54,849 nucleotides of DNA from Chloroflexota bacterium (lineage in GTDB: Bacteria; Chloroflexota; Limnocylindria; Limnocylindrales; CSP1-4). A program made the translations under genes and the position numbers. The DNA lies in contig VEOW01000002.1 of assembly GCA_012026785.1 (NCBI GenBank), positions 1 to 54,849 on the forward strand, given 5' to 3'. Under the pieces are notes generated by a model. It was given only the letters and a program-made list of their open reading frames with translations. It was not told where the DNA came from and did no database searches. Below are positions 1-8,592 of this stretch, in pieces (position 1 is the stretch's first letter; the number at the start of each line of letters is the position of its first letter).

Positions 1-441
1 CGAGCCCTGCCGCGAGGCGAGCTGGTCCGGCGCGAAGCGGCCTACCGCTTCTACTTCCACCCGGCGCGCTACACCAGCCTCGGTCTCGGCGTCATCGAGG
101 CCATGCTGATCGGCCTGCCGGTCGTCGGGCTCTCGACGACCGAGCTGCCGACGGTCGTTGAGAACGGCATCTCCGGGGTCATCGACAACCGGCCCGAGCG
201 GCTCGTCGAGGGCATGGGCCTGCTGCTGGGCGACCGTGCCCGCGCCCGCGAGCGCGGGCGCATCGGACGCCAGGTCGCCCGGGATCGCTTCGGGATCGGG
301 CGCTTCGTCCGCGACTGGAACGCCGCCTTCGCCGAGGTCGCGGGCCGCCCGCGAGCAGGGATCCCGTCAGTTGCCCGCCGGGCACGGGCCGCCACGGGCT
401 CCGACACCGTCACCGCCGGGGCCGGGAGACCGGCCCGATGA
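1..441 (+). CDS. glycosyltransferase (GT4-like), C-terminal part, truncated by window edge
   Basis: Frame open from base 1 (RALPRGELVRREAAYRFYFHPARYTSLGLGVIEAMLIGLPVVGLSTTELPTVV); GT4 C-terminal 'EAMxxGxPVV' motif; TGA overlaps next ATG (ATGA). Confidence 0.8.
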   Translation, partial: RALPRGELVRREAAYRFYFHPARYTSLGLGVIEAMLIGLPVVGLSTTELPTVVENGISGVIDNRPERLVEGMGLLLGDRARARERGRIGRQVARDRFGIGRFVRDWNAAFAEVAGRPRAGIPSVARRARAATGSDTVTAGAGRPAR

Positions 442-2435
442 GCCACCGGATCGCGTTCGTCTCCGAGCACGCCTCGCCGCTGGCGACCCTCGGCGGGGTC
501 GATTCGGGCGGCCAGAACGTCTACGTCGCCCAGCTGGCGCGCCAGCTGGCCGCCCTCGGCGACGAGATCGACATCTACACCCGCCGGGAAGACCCCGAGC
601 AGCCCGAGATCGTCGAATGGCTGCCCGGCATCCGGGTCATTCACGTCCCGGCCGGGCCGGCCTCGGCGCTGGCCAAGGAGGACCTGCCGCCGTACATGCC
701 GGCCTTCCGGTCGTGGATGCTGCGGCGCCTCCAGCACGATCGCGGCTACGACCTCGTCCACGGCCACTTCTTCATGTCGGGCCTCGTCGCGGCCGAGATC
801 AAGGCCGCCCTCGGGATCCCGTTCGCGATCACCTTCCACGCCCTCGGCCGCGTCCGGCGCCAGTTCCAGGGCGACGCCGACCGCTTCGGCGACGAGCGAT
901 TCGCGATCGAGGAGCGAGTCGTCAACGAGGCCGACGCGGTCGTCGCGGAGTGCCCCCAGGACGAGGAGGACCTGGTCCGGCTCTACAACGCCGACCCGGC
1001 CCGGATCACGGTCGTGCCGGCGGGCTTCGACCCGGCCGAGTTCGCGCCGATGAGCCGGCCACTCGCCCGCCTGGAGCTGGGTCTCGATCCCGCCGAGCGG
1101 ATCCTCCTCCAGCTCGGCCGGATCGTGCCCCGCAAGGGCATCGACAACGCCATCCGGGGCCTGGCCGCCCTGGTCCACGACCACGATCTCGCGGCCCGCC
1201 TGCTCATCGTGGGCGGGGCGTCCCGAGAGCCCGATCTCGCCGGCGACCCGGAGTTCGCCCGGCTCGCGGCCGTCGCCCGGGAGTGCGGCGTCGAGGACCA
1301 GGTCACATTCGTCGGACGGCGCGACCGGCACGAGCTGGCGACCTACTACAACGCCGCCGACATCTTCATCTCGACGCCGTGGTACGAGCCGTTCGGGATC
1401 ACCCCGCTGGAGGCGATGGCCTGCGGCACCCCGGTCCTCGGTTCGAACGTCGGCGGCATCAAGTTCAGCGTCCGCGACGGCGAGACGGGCTACCTCGTGC
1501 CACCGAACGCCCCCGCCGCGCTCGCGGAGCGGGCGGCCCACCTGTACCGCCACCCGAAGCTGCTGACCGTCCTCGGCCAACAGGCGATCCGGCGGGTCAG
1601 CGACCTGTTCACCTGGGAGCGCGTCGCCGCCTCGATGGCCGCCGTCTACGACGAGGTCCTCATCACCCGGCGGCTGGAGCGGCGCGACGAGGCCGAGCGC
1701 CTGGCGTCGTTCGATCGTCGATTCGACGACCTGATCGTGACCCTTCGGGCCGCTCGAAGCCGCCTCCGGAACCCGGTCATCGAGGCTGCCGAGATGGTCA
1801 CCGGGACGCTCGCCCGGGACCACAAGGTGCTCGTCTGCGGCAACGGCGGCAGCGCTGCCGAGGCCCAGCACTTCGCGGCCGAGCTCGTCGGTCGCTTCCG
1901 GATCCCGGGCCGGCCGGGCCTGCCGATGATCGCCCTCGGCTCGAACGGGGCCGTCCTCTCGGCCTGGGCCAACGACGTCGACTGGGACGACGCCCTAACG
2001 CGCGAGGTCCAGGCGATCGGACGGCCCGGCGACCTGCTCCTCGGCCTGTCGACGAGCGGGACGTCGCGCAACGTCGTGCGGGCCTTCCAGCAGGCCCGCT
2101 CGATCGGGCTTCGAACGCTGGCTTTCACCGGCGGTGACGGCGGCGACCTGCGGCGCCTCGCGGACCACGCGGTCATCGTGCCCTCCCGCGACACCCAGGC
2201 CATCCAGGAGGTCCACGGCCTCCTCGTCCACGTCGTCAGCGAGCTCGTGGAGCGGCGGCTCGTGGAGGCCGGCTGGTTCGGGCCAGGGGTCGTGGCGCCC
2301 GATGCCCCCTCAACGGGGCAGACCCCGCGACGCGGCGAGGCCCGAGAGCTGGTCGCGGTCCAGGTGGCAGCGGCTCCTGTGGCCCGATCGGCACGCCGCC
2401 GCGAGCGGACGACGGGCCGGAGGGATCGGCGATGA
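438..2435 (+). CDS. fusion protein: GT4 glycosyltransferase (N-term) + GmhA-type SIS sedoheptulose-7-phosphate isomerase (C-term)
   Basis: 665 aa; N-term GGVDSGGQNVYVAQLARQLA...PWYEPFGITPLEAMACGTPVLGSNVGG; C-term VCGNGGSAAEAQHFAAELVGRF...GLSTSGTSRNVVRAF...TQAIQEVHGLLVHVV. Confidence 0.88.
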   Translation: MSHRIAFVSEHASPLATLGGVDSGGQNVYVAQLARQLAALGDEIDIYTRREDPEQPEIVEWLPGIRVIHVPAGPASALAKEDLPPYMPAFRSWMLRRLQHDRGYDLVHGHFFMSGLVAAEIKAALGIPFAITFHALGRVRRQFQGDADRFGDERFAIEERVVNEADAVVAECPQDEEDLVRLYNADPARITVVPAGFDPAEFAPMSRPLARLELGLDPAERILLQLGRIVPRKGIDNAIRGLAALVHDHDLAARLLIVGGASREPDLAGDPEFARLAAVARECGVEDQVTFVGRRDRHELATYYNAADIFISTPWYEPFGITPLEAMACGTPVLGSNVGGIKFSVRDGETGYLVPPNAPAALAERAAHLYRHPKLLTVLGQQAIRRVSDLFTWERVAASMAAVYDEVLITRRLERRDEAERLASFDRRFDDLIVTLRAARSRLRNPVIEAAEMVTGTLARDHKVLVCGNGGSAAEAQHFAAELVGRFRIPGRPGLPMIALGSNGAVLSAWANDVDWDDALTREVQAIGRPGDLLLGLSTSGTSRNVVRAFQQARSIGLRTLAFTGGDGGDLRRLADHAVIVPSRDTQAIQEVHGLLVHVVSELVERRLVEAGWFGPGVVAPDAPSTGQTPRRGEARELVAVQVAAAPVARSARRRERTTGRRDRR

Positions 2436-3196
2436 GCGTGGGGCGGATCGAGCGCCCAGCCCCGGCCGGCCGCCGACCCGAGGGACGGCGGGTCGCGCTC
2501 GTGACCGGCGCCGCGCAGGGCCTCGGCGCGGCGATCGCGGCTGAGCTCGCGACGGCCGGCATGGCGGTGCTGGTCGGCGACGTCCGCGAGGACGCGGCGA
2601 CGAGGCTGGCGCGGGAGCTCGACCCGGCCGGCGGGACCATCGCGGCGATGCGGCTCGACGTGACCGACCGTCACTCCGGCGAGGCCGCGGTGCGGGGCGC
2701 CCTCGAGCGCTTCGGTGGCCTCGACGTCCTCGTCAACAACGCCGGGGTCGACAGCACCCGCCCGTTCGAGGAGATCGCAGCCGACGACTTCGACCGCATC
2801 CTCGCGGTCAACCTGCGGGGTCCGATCGATCTCGCCCGGGCCGCGCTGCCGGCGCTGCGCGAATCCGACCGCGGGATGATCCTCAACATCGTCTCGACCG
2901 CGGCCAAGCGAGCCTGGCCGAACGCGTCCGCCTACCACGCCTCGAAATGGGGCCTACTGGGCTTCTCGCACGCCCTGCATGCCGAGGCCCGGGCCTACGG
3001 TGTCCGGGTCACCGCGGTCATCTGCGGCGGGATGCGGACGCCGTTCATCCTCGAGCGCTTCCCGGACACGCCGCTCGAGAACCTCCAGGAGCCGGCCAAC
3101 GTCGCCCGGACCCTGCGCTGCCTGATCGAGGCCGCCCACGACAGCGTCGTGCCCGAGATCACGATCACCCCGATGGGCGAGACGTCGTGGCCATGA
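2432..3196 (+). CDS. classical short-chain dehydrogenase/reductase
   Basis: VTGAAQGLGAAIA nucleotide-binding motif, NNAG, YHASK catalytic motif. Confidence 0.9.
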   Translation: MSVGRIERPAPAGRRPEGRRVALVTGAAQGLGAAIAAELATAGMAVLVGDVREDAATRLARELDPAGGTIAAMRLDVTDRHSGEAAVRGALERFGGLDVLVNNAGVDSTRPFEEIAADDFDRILAVNLRGPIDLARAALPALRESDRGMILNIVSTAAKRAWPNASAYHASKWGLLGFSHALHAEARAYGVRVTAVICGGMRTPFILERFPDTPLENLQEPANVARTLRCLIEAAHDSVVPEITITPMGETSWP

Positions 3197-3900
3197 GCTC
3201 GAACGGCCTGGCGCCGCAGCGGCGGCCGGCGATCCTGCTCGACAAGGACGGCACCCTCATCGAGGACCTGCCGTACAACGTCGACCCCCGTCGGATCCGC
3301 CTCGCGCCCGGTGCCCGCGAGGCCATCCGGACGCTGGCCGCGGCCGGTCACCGGTTCGTCGTCGTCACCAACCAGTCCGGGGTGGCGCGGGGGTACTTCA
3401 CCGAGGCCGACCTGGCCGAGGTGCACGCCCATCTCGAATGGCTGATCGAGGACCTCGGGGGAACGCTCGCCGGCTTCTACGCCTGCCCCCACCTGCCCGA
3501 TGGCGTGAACGAGTTCGCGCTCGAATGCGACTGCCGAAAGCCGTTGCCGGGCTTGATCCATCGGGCGGCCCGGGACCTCGACATCGACCTCGCCGAGAGC
3601 TGGTTCATCGGCGACACCTGGATGGACGCCGCGGCCGGTCGAGCCGCGGGCTGCCGGACGATCATGGTCGGCCCGGACGCGGCGACGGCCCACGCCCTGC
3701 CCGAGGGTCGGCGACCCGATCACGTCGCCCGTGACCTGCGCGGCGCGGCCCGGATCATTCTCGCCGCCGACGCCGCCAGGGACGAGGCCGCGGAGCGGGC
3801 CCGGGTGGAGGCCCGCCGCGAGCGCCGCTCGCGGGAGCGGCAGTCGCGGGAGCGGCGCTCGCGGGAGCGGGCCCAGCGTCGGACGGGGGCCGCGGCGTGA
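3193..3900 (+). CDS. gmhB: D-glycero-D-manno-heptose-1,7-bisphosphate 7-phosphatase (HAD family)
   Basis: ATG at 3193 overlaps the upstream stop; LLDKDGTLIEDLPYNVDP, VVTNQSGVARGYF, CDCRKPLPGLI, FIGDTWMD; Arg-rich C-terminal repeat tail. Confidence 0.88.
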   Translation: MSSNGLAPQRRPAILLDKDGTLIEDLPYNVDPRRIRLAPGAREAIRTLAAAGHRFVVVTNQSGVARGYFTEADLAEVHAHLEWLIEDLGGTLAGFYACPHLPDGVNEFALECDCRKPLPGLIHRAARDLDIDLAESWFIGDTWMDAAAGRAAGCRTIMVGPDAATAHALPEGRRPDHVARDLRGAARIILAADAARDEAAERARVEARRERRSRERQSRERRSRERAQRRTGAAA

Positions 3901-6017
3901 CCGGCGGCGACCGGATCCTCGCCTCGCTCCACGGCCGCCGGGTGCTCGTCCTCGGCGAATCGATCCTCGATGCCTACGTGACCGGCCACGTCTCGCGCCT
4001 GTGCCGTGAGGCCCCGGTCCCGATCCTCGACGTCGGCGGCCAGAGCGACGCCGCGGGAGGCGCGGCCAACACCGCCGCCAATGTTCGAAGCCTCGGCGGG
4101 CAGCCGCTGTTCGTGTCGGTCGTCGGGGACGACGGGGAGGGTGACCGGCTCCGCGCCGCCCTGCGAGGCGCCGGCGTGGACGACGCGCGCGTCGTCGGGG
4201 TGCGCGGCCGGCGGACGCTGTCCAAGCAGCGCCTCCTCGCCGGCGACCAGATGCTGCTTCGCTTCGACGCCGGCACGACCGAGCCGATCGACGCGGCGAC
4301 CGAGGAGCGGCTCCTGGCGGCGCTCGGCGATGCCCACGCCGAGGCCGACGCCGTACTGGTATCCGACTACGGCTACGGCGTCGTCACGCCCCGGATCCGG
4401 GCCGTGCTCGCCGAGCTGCAGGCCTCCCGGCCGCTGCCGCTGGTCGTCGACGCCCGCGACCTGCGGGCCTACCGCCACGCGAGCCCGACGGTCGTGAAGC
4501 CGAACTACGCCGAGGCGCTGCGGCTCGTCGGCGAGCCGGAGCTGCACGACGAGGCGACCCGGCCCAACCAGGTCGGCCGGCTGGGCGAGCCGCTCCTCGA
4601 GGCGACCGGCGCCCGGATCGTGACCCTGACCCTCGACCGCGACGGGGCGATCGCGTTCGAGCAAGGCCGCCCGCCGTACCGAACCTACGCCCGACCCGCC
4701 GCGTCGTCGCGGGCGGCCGGCGCCGGCGACACCTTCGCGGCGACCCTCGCCCTCGGGACGACGATCGAGCTCGATGCCCCGACGCTCGTCGAGCTCGCCT
4801 CCGCCGCGGCCGGCGTCGTGGTGACCCGCGACGGCACCTCGACCTGCAGCGCCGAGGAACTCGCGGCGGTCCTCGCGACCGTCCGCGGCAAGCGGGTCGA
4901 TGCCGCCGAGCTGGCCCGCCGGGTCGCCCGCGAGCGGGCGGCCGGCCATCGCATCGTCTTCACCAACGGCTGCTTCGACATCATCCACCGCGGTCACGTC
5001 ACCTACCTCAACCGGGCCAAGGCCCTGGGTGACGTGCTGGTCGTGGCCGTCAACGACGATGCCAGCGTCCGCCGCCTGAAGGGCCTCGACCGCCCGATCA
5101 ACACCCTCGACGACCGCCTCGACGTCCTCGAGGCCCTGAGCTGCATCGATCTCGTGGTGCCCTTCGGGGACGCCACGCCCAAGGGGCTCATCGAGGCGGT
5201 CCGGCCGGACGTCTTCGTCAAGGGCGGTGACTATCGTCGGGAGACGCTGCCGGAGGCCGACCTCGTGGAACGGCTCGGCGGCGAGATTCGGCTGTTGCCC
5301 TACGTCGAGGACCACTCGACGACGGCCATCGTCGCCCGGGTCCAGGCCGCGGCCGCGGGCCCGGCCGAGCGCCGCCGGTCTCGCCGACGCGGCCGCCGCG
5401 CACGACGCCAGGACCTCGCCGGGGCGGCCGGCCCGACGCGAAGCGCACGCCGGAGCCCGAGCCGGAGCCGCGGAGGCCGTGCCACCCGGACCGATCGCGC
5501 CGTGGTTCGACCGCCGCCGGGTCCTCGCCATTCGACTCGATTCGATGGGCGACGTCCTGATGACCACCCCGGCGCTCCGGGCGATCCGCCAGTCGCTCGC
5601 CGAGGACGCCCACCTGGCGCTCCTGACGTCGCCGTCCGGAGCCGCCGTCGCGCGTCGGATTCCCGAAGTCGACGAGGTCGTGGTCCACCGTGCCCCATGG
5701 ATGAAGGCGGCCGCCGAGGCCGGCGACGCGGAGGGGCTGCCGGCCCTGGCGCGCCGGCTCGGCCGCGGGGGCTTCGACGCGGCGGTGATCTTCACGACCT
5801 TCTCGCAGTCGCCGTTGCCCGCCGCCATGGCCTGCCACCTGGCCGGCATCCCCCGGGTGCTGGCCCACGTTCGAGAGAACCCGTACGCGCTGGTGTCCGA
5901 CTGGGTCCGCGATCCGGAGTGGCCGGCGCCCGCCCGACACGAGGTTCGGCGGCAGCTGGACCTCGTCGCCGCGGCGGGCTGCACGACCGCCGACGAGCAC
6001 CTCTCGTATCGGGTTGA
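3897..6017 (+). CDS. hldE: bifunctional D-beta-D-heptose 7-phosphate kinase / heptose 1-phosphate adenylyltransferase; recognisable homology ends near 5350, the remainder is Arg-rich and overlaps GT9 in another frame
   Basis: PfkB kinase signature GAGDTFAATLALG; nucleotidyltransferase FTNGCFDIIHRGHVTYL; FVKGGDY; ORF has no stop until 6017. Confidence 0.82.
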   Translation: MTGGDRILASLHGRRVLVLGESILDAYVTGHVSRLCREAPVPILDVGGQSDAAGGAANTAANVRSLGGQPLFVSVVGDDGEGDRLRAALRGAGVDDARVVGVRGRRTLSKQRLLAGDQMLLRFDAGTTEPIDAATEERLLAALGDAHAEADAVLVSDYGYGVVTPRIRAVLAELQASRPLPLVVDARDLRAYRHASPTVVKPNYAEALRLVGEPELHDEATRPNQVGRLGEPLLEATGARIVTLTLDRDGAIAFEQGRPPYRTYARPAASSRAAGAGDTFAATLALGTTIELDAPTLVELASAAAGVVVTRDGTSTCSAEELAAVLATVRGKRVDAAELARRVARERAAGHRIVFTNGCFDIIHRGHVTYLNRAKALGDVLVVAVNDDASVRRLKGLDRPINTLDDRLDVLEALSCIDLVVPFGDATPKGLIEAVRPDVFVKGGDYRRETLPEADLVERLGGEIRLLPYVEDHSTTAIVARVQAAAAGPAERRRSRRRGRRARRQDLAGAAGPTRSARRSPSRSRGGRATRTDRAVVRPPPGPRHSTRFDGRRPDDHPGAPGDPPVARRGRPPGAPDVAVRSRRRASDSRSRRGRGPPCPMDEGGRRGRRRGGAAGPGAPARPRGLRRGGDLHDLLAVAVARRHGLPPGRHPPGAGPRSREPVRAGVRLGPRSGVAGARPTRGSAAAGPRRRGGLHDRRRAPLVSG

Positions 6018-6603
6018 CCCCGGCGCGAGCCGCGCCGTTCGGGCCCTCCTCGGCTCGCTCGGCATTGGGCCCGGGTCGCCATTCGTGGTCGTCCATCCCG
6101 GGGCGACCGCGGCCTCGCGGCGCTACCGGCCCGACGGCTTCGAGGAGGCCGCCGCGGTCTTGGCGAGCCGGGATGGGCTGCGGGTCCTGGTAACCGGCAC
6201 GGTCGGCGAGGCGACGCTCGTCGAGCGCATCGCCCGAGCGGTCCCCGGGGCGGTTGGGCTGGCTGGTCGCCTCGGCATCGACAAGCTCGGGGCCCTGATC
6301 GCGATCGCCCCACTGCTCGTCTCGAACAACACCGGCCCCGCCCACCTCGCCGCGGCCGTGGGAACGCCGGTCGTCGTGCTGTATGCCCAGACCAACCTCC
6401 AGCACACGCCGTGGGCTGTGCCGAGCCGGGTCCTGACCCGTGACGTGCCGTGCCACGACTGCCTCCGGAGCGTCTGCCCGCTCGGCCACCACGCCTGCCT
6501 CGCGCCGGTTGAGCCGGCCGAGATCGTCGCGGCCGCGCGGGAGCTGCTCGGGACATCCGTGGGGGTACCGCCCTCGCGAGCCGAAGTCCTGTTAGAGGGC
6601 TGA
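5479..6603 (+). CDS. glycosyltransferase family 9 (ADP-heptose:heptosyltransferase-like)
   Basis: RRVLAIRLDSMGDVLMTTPALRAIR; VVVHPGATAASRRY; SNNTGPAHLAAAVGTPVV; GTG start at 5479 plausible, ORF frame open from 5227. Confidence 0.85.
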   Translation: MPPGPIAPWFDRRRVLAIRLDSMGDVLMTTPALRAIRQSLAEDAHLALLTSPSGAAVARRIPEVDEVVVHRAPWMKAAAEAGDAEGLPALARRLGRGGFDAAVIFTTFSQSPLPAAMACHLAGIPRVLAHVRENPYALVSDWVRDPEWPAPARHEVRRQLDLVAAAGCTTADEHLSYRVDPGASRAVRALLGSLGIGPGSPFVVVHPGATAASRRYRPDGFEEAAAVLASRDGLRVLVTGTVGEATLVERIARAVPGAVGLAGRLGIDKLGALIAIAPLLVSNNTGPAHLAAAVGTPVVVLYAQTNLQHTPWAVPSRVLTRDVPCHDCLRSVCPLGHHACLAPVEPAEIVAAARELLGTSVGVPPSRAEVLLEG

Positions 6604-6662
6604 TAGCAACGCTCCGGGGAAGCGCCCGGGGCCCGTTCCGGCCCCTCCACCAGACTCCTTTC

Positions 6663-7487
6663 GTGACCCCAACCACCCCGGTCGACGTCCTCATCCCGAC
6701 GTTCGCCCGGCCTGCCGGCCTGGCCGTCACCCTCGCTGGCCTCGCGGCCCAGGTCCACCCGTCGCTGCGGATCGTCGTGTCCGACCAGGCCGACGACGAG
6801 GCCACGTCGTCGGGCTCGCCCGCGGTCAGGGCGATGGTCCGGGTGCTCGAGGCGCACGGCCGCGAGGTGGAGACCCACCGCCACCTGCCGCGCCGCGGGC
6901 TGGCCGAGAATCGCGACTTCCTGCTGCGGCTGGCGCGGGCGCCATATGCCCTTTGCCTCGACGATGACGTCTTCATCGAACCGGACCTCGTCGGCCGGCT
7001 GCTGGCCGCGCTGCGCTACGCGGCCTGCGGGGTCGTCGGCTCGGCGGTCGTCGGGCTGAGCCACCGCGACGACGTCCGGCCGAATCAGCAGGCGATCGAG
7101 TTCTGGGACGGGCCCGTTCGACCGGAGCGGATCGAGCCAGCGTCGGCGGCATGGGATCGTCACCGTCTCCACAACGCCGCCAACCTCGAGCACCTGCGGC
7201 TGGCGCGACCCGGCGATCATGACCGGCTGTACCGGGTCGCGTGGATCGGCGGCTGCGTCCTGTACGACACCGCGAAGCTCCGAGCGGCGGGCGGGTTCGA
7301 CTTCTGGTCCGAGCTGCCAGAGCAGCATGCCGGGGAGGACGTTCTGGCCCAGCAGCGGGTCATGGCCCGCTTCGGGGGCGCCGGCCTGTTTCCGTCCGGC
7401 GCCGATCACCTCGAGCTGCCGACGACCGTCCCGGACCGATCGGTCGACGCGCCCCACGTCCTGCGTCGCCTCGTTCCCTCGAGCTGA
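6663..7487 (+). CDS. glycosyltransferase family 2
   Basis: VDVLIPTFARPAGLAVTLAGLAAQ; CLDDDVFIEPDLV; GTG start. Confidence 0.85.
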   Translation: MTPTTPVDVLIPTFARPAGLAVTLAGLAAQVHPSLRIVVSDQADDEATSSGSPAVRAMVRVLEAHGREVETHRHLPRRGLAENRDFLLRLARAPYALCLDDDVFIEPDLVGRLLAALRYAACGVVGSAVVGLSHRDDVRPNQQAIEFWDGPVRPERIEPASAAWDRHRLHNAANLEHLRLARPGDHDRLYRVAWIGGCVLYDTAKLRAAGGFDFWSELPEQHAGEDVLAQQRVMARFGGAGLFPSGADHLELPTTVPDRSVDAPHVLRRLVPSS

Positions 7488-7727
7488 CGGCGGCCGCGGG
7501 GTCGAATCCGTCGCCTTTGCCCCCGCCGCAACAAGCGACGGTTGGTTGGCGCCTGGCGCGCCGTCTCGGTGCCCCCTGACGCCCCCAACCGTCAGAGCCA
7601 TTCGCCGGGTGCAATCGCTGTCGGTTGAGGCCTCGATTGGACGTCTTGCGGTTGCCCCGGTCAATCCTCAACCGTCCGTTGTTGCGTCCGCCGCAAACGC
7701 GGCCGACGACGGAGCCGCCTCGCGCGG

Positions 7728-8165
7728 TCAGCCCACCTCGCGGAGCAGCCCGGCTCGAACGGCCGGTGGCAGGCCGGCCAGGGCGGCCGCCGCGCGCAGC
7801 CACCGTTCGACCGTCCGCTCATCGATCTCGTCCCCCGGCACGAACGTCAGCCACCTGGCCCGCTTGGTCACGCCCCGGCCCTCCAGCTCGCCGTTGCGAT
7901 CGTCGAGCAGGACGCCGTGGACGAAGCCGATGTGAACGTGGAAATCGCCGGGCTGGGGCCAGATCCAGGCGAAGTACACCTCGCGCCGCTCGACCGGCAG
8001 ATCCAGGCCGATGATCCCCTGGCCCTCGCGGACCCGCTCGACGGCGTCGGGCACCGTCCGGCGCACGATCGCCCGCAGCCGGTTCGAAAGTTCGACCAGC
8101 GGCGGTGGCAGTGGCTCGAGCAGGGCCTCGGGCGGAAGGGCCGAGGGTTGGGTTTGAGGCGCCAT
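7728..8165 (-). CDS. DUF1801/YdhG-like domain protein
   Basis: LSNRLRAIVRRTVPDAVERVREG...VYFAWIWPQPGDFHVHIGFVHG. Confidence 0.65.
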   Translation of the reverse strand: MAPQTQPSALPPEALLEPLPPPLVELSNRLRAIVRRTVPDAVERVREGQGIIGLDLPVERREVYFAWIWPQPGDFHVHIGFVHGVLLDDRNGELEGRGVTKRARWLTFVPGDEIDERTVERWLRAAAALAGLPPAVRAGLLREVG

Positions 8166-8176
8166 TGCGGTAGACT
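8148..8176 (+). promoter_or_regulatory. candidate sigma70-type promoter for tmRNA
   Basis: TTGGGT (8148-8153), 17-bp spacer, TAGACT (8171-8176), 34 nt upstream of the mature tmRNA 5' end. Confidence 0.5.
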
Positions 8177-8210
8177 ATGCCTTCGAACGCGAACAGCCGT
8201 TCGATGCTGT

Positions 8211-8584
8211 GGGGATGCGTGGTCTCGACAGGGTCTGGCTGTCAGCGGACGCGAGCCGAGGTGCCGTCAGGCCTCGCTAAACAGGCGGCAAAACGAAGTA
8301 CCTGCCAACAAGCAGTCGACTCTCGCCCTCGCGGCCTAAGGCCGTAAGGTGAGCGTGGAAGCAGCCTCCGCCCCGCGGGCTGTGGAAGCGTCATGCAGCG
8401 GGGCTGCAGACCGGACGAGCGTCGCGTAGTCCGGGACCAAGCCCGATCTAGGGGAACGTGACTGGACCGCCGGGCAGGGTGCCGATCCTCGGCCCAGCGG
8501 TTGACGAAAACGATCGGACACGCTCGTAGTGGCTGCTGGCGAAGGGTCCTGGACGGGGAGTTCGACTCTCCCCCATCTCCACCA
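8211..8584 (+). ncRNA. ssrA: transfer-messenger RNA (tmRNA), CCA encoded
   Basis: 5' GGGGATGCGTGGTCTCGACAGG pairs with 3' CATCTCC-ACCA; T-arm GAGTTCGACTCTC; tag frame ending ...ANKQSTLALAA-TAA at 8339. Confidence 0.93.
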
Positions 8585-8592
8585 ACTCCCGA

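Noticed and set aside
69-1871. 600-aa minus-strand ORF opposite the GT4 genes
   Set aside because: Asp/Val/Gly/Arg-rich low-complexity translation typical of antisense frames in GC-rich DNA; opposite strand encodes clear glycosyltransferases.
3720-6065. 781-aa minus-strand ORF opposite hldE
   Set aside because: Antisense shadow ORF; composition unlike a protein and no recognisable motif.
5479-6603. Programmed frameshift between hldE and GT9 called as certain
   Set aside because: No clear slippery site could be identified by eye; sequencing error or simple fusion breakage is equally possible.
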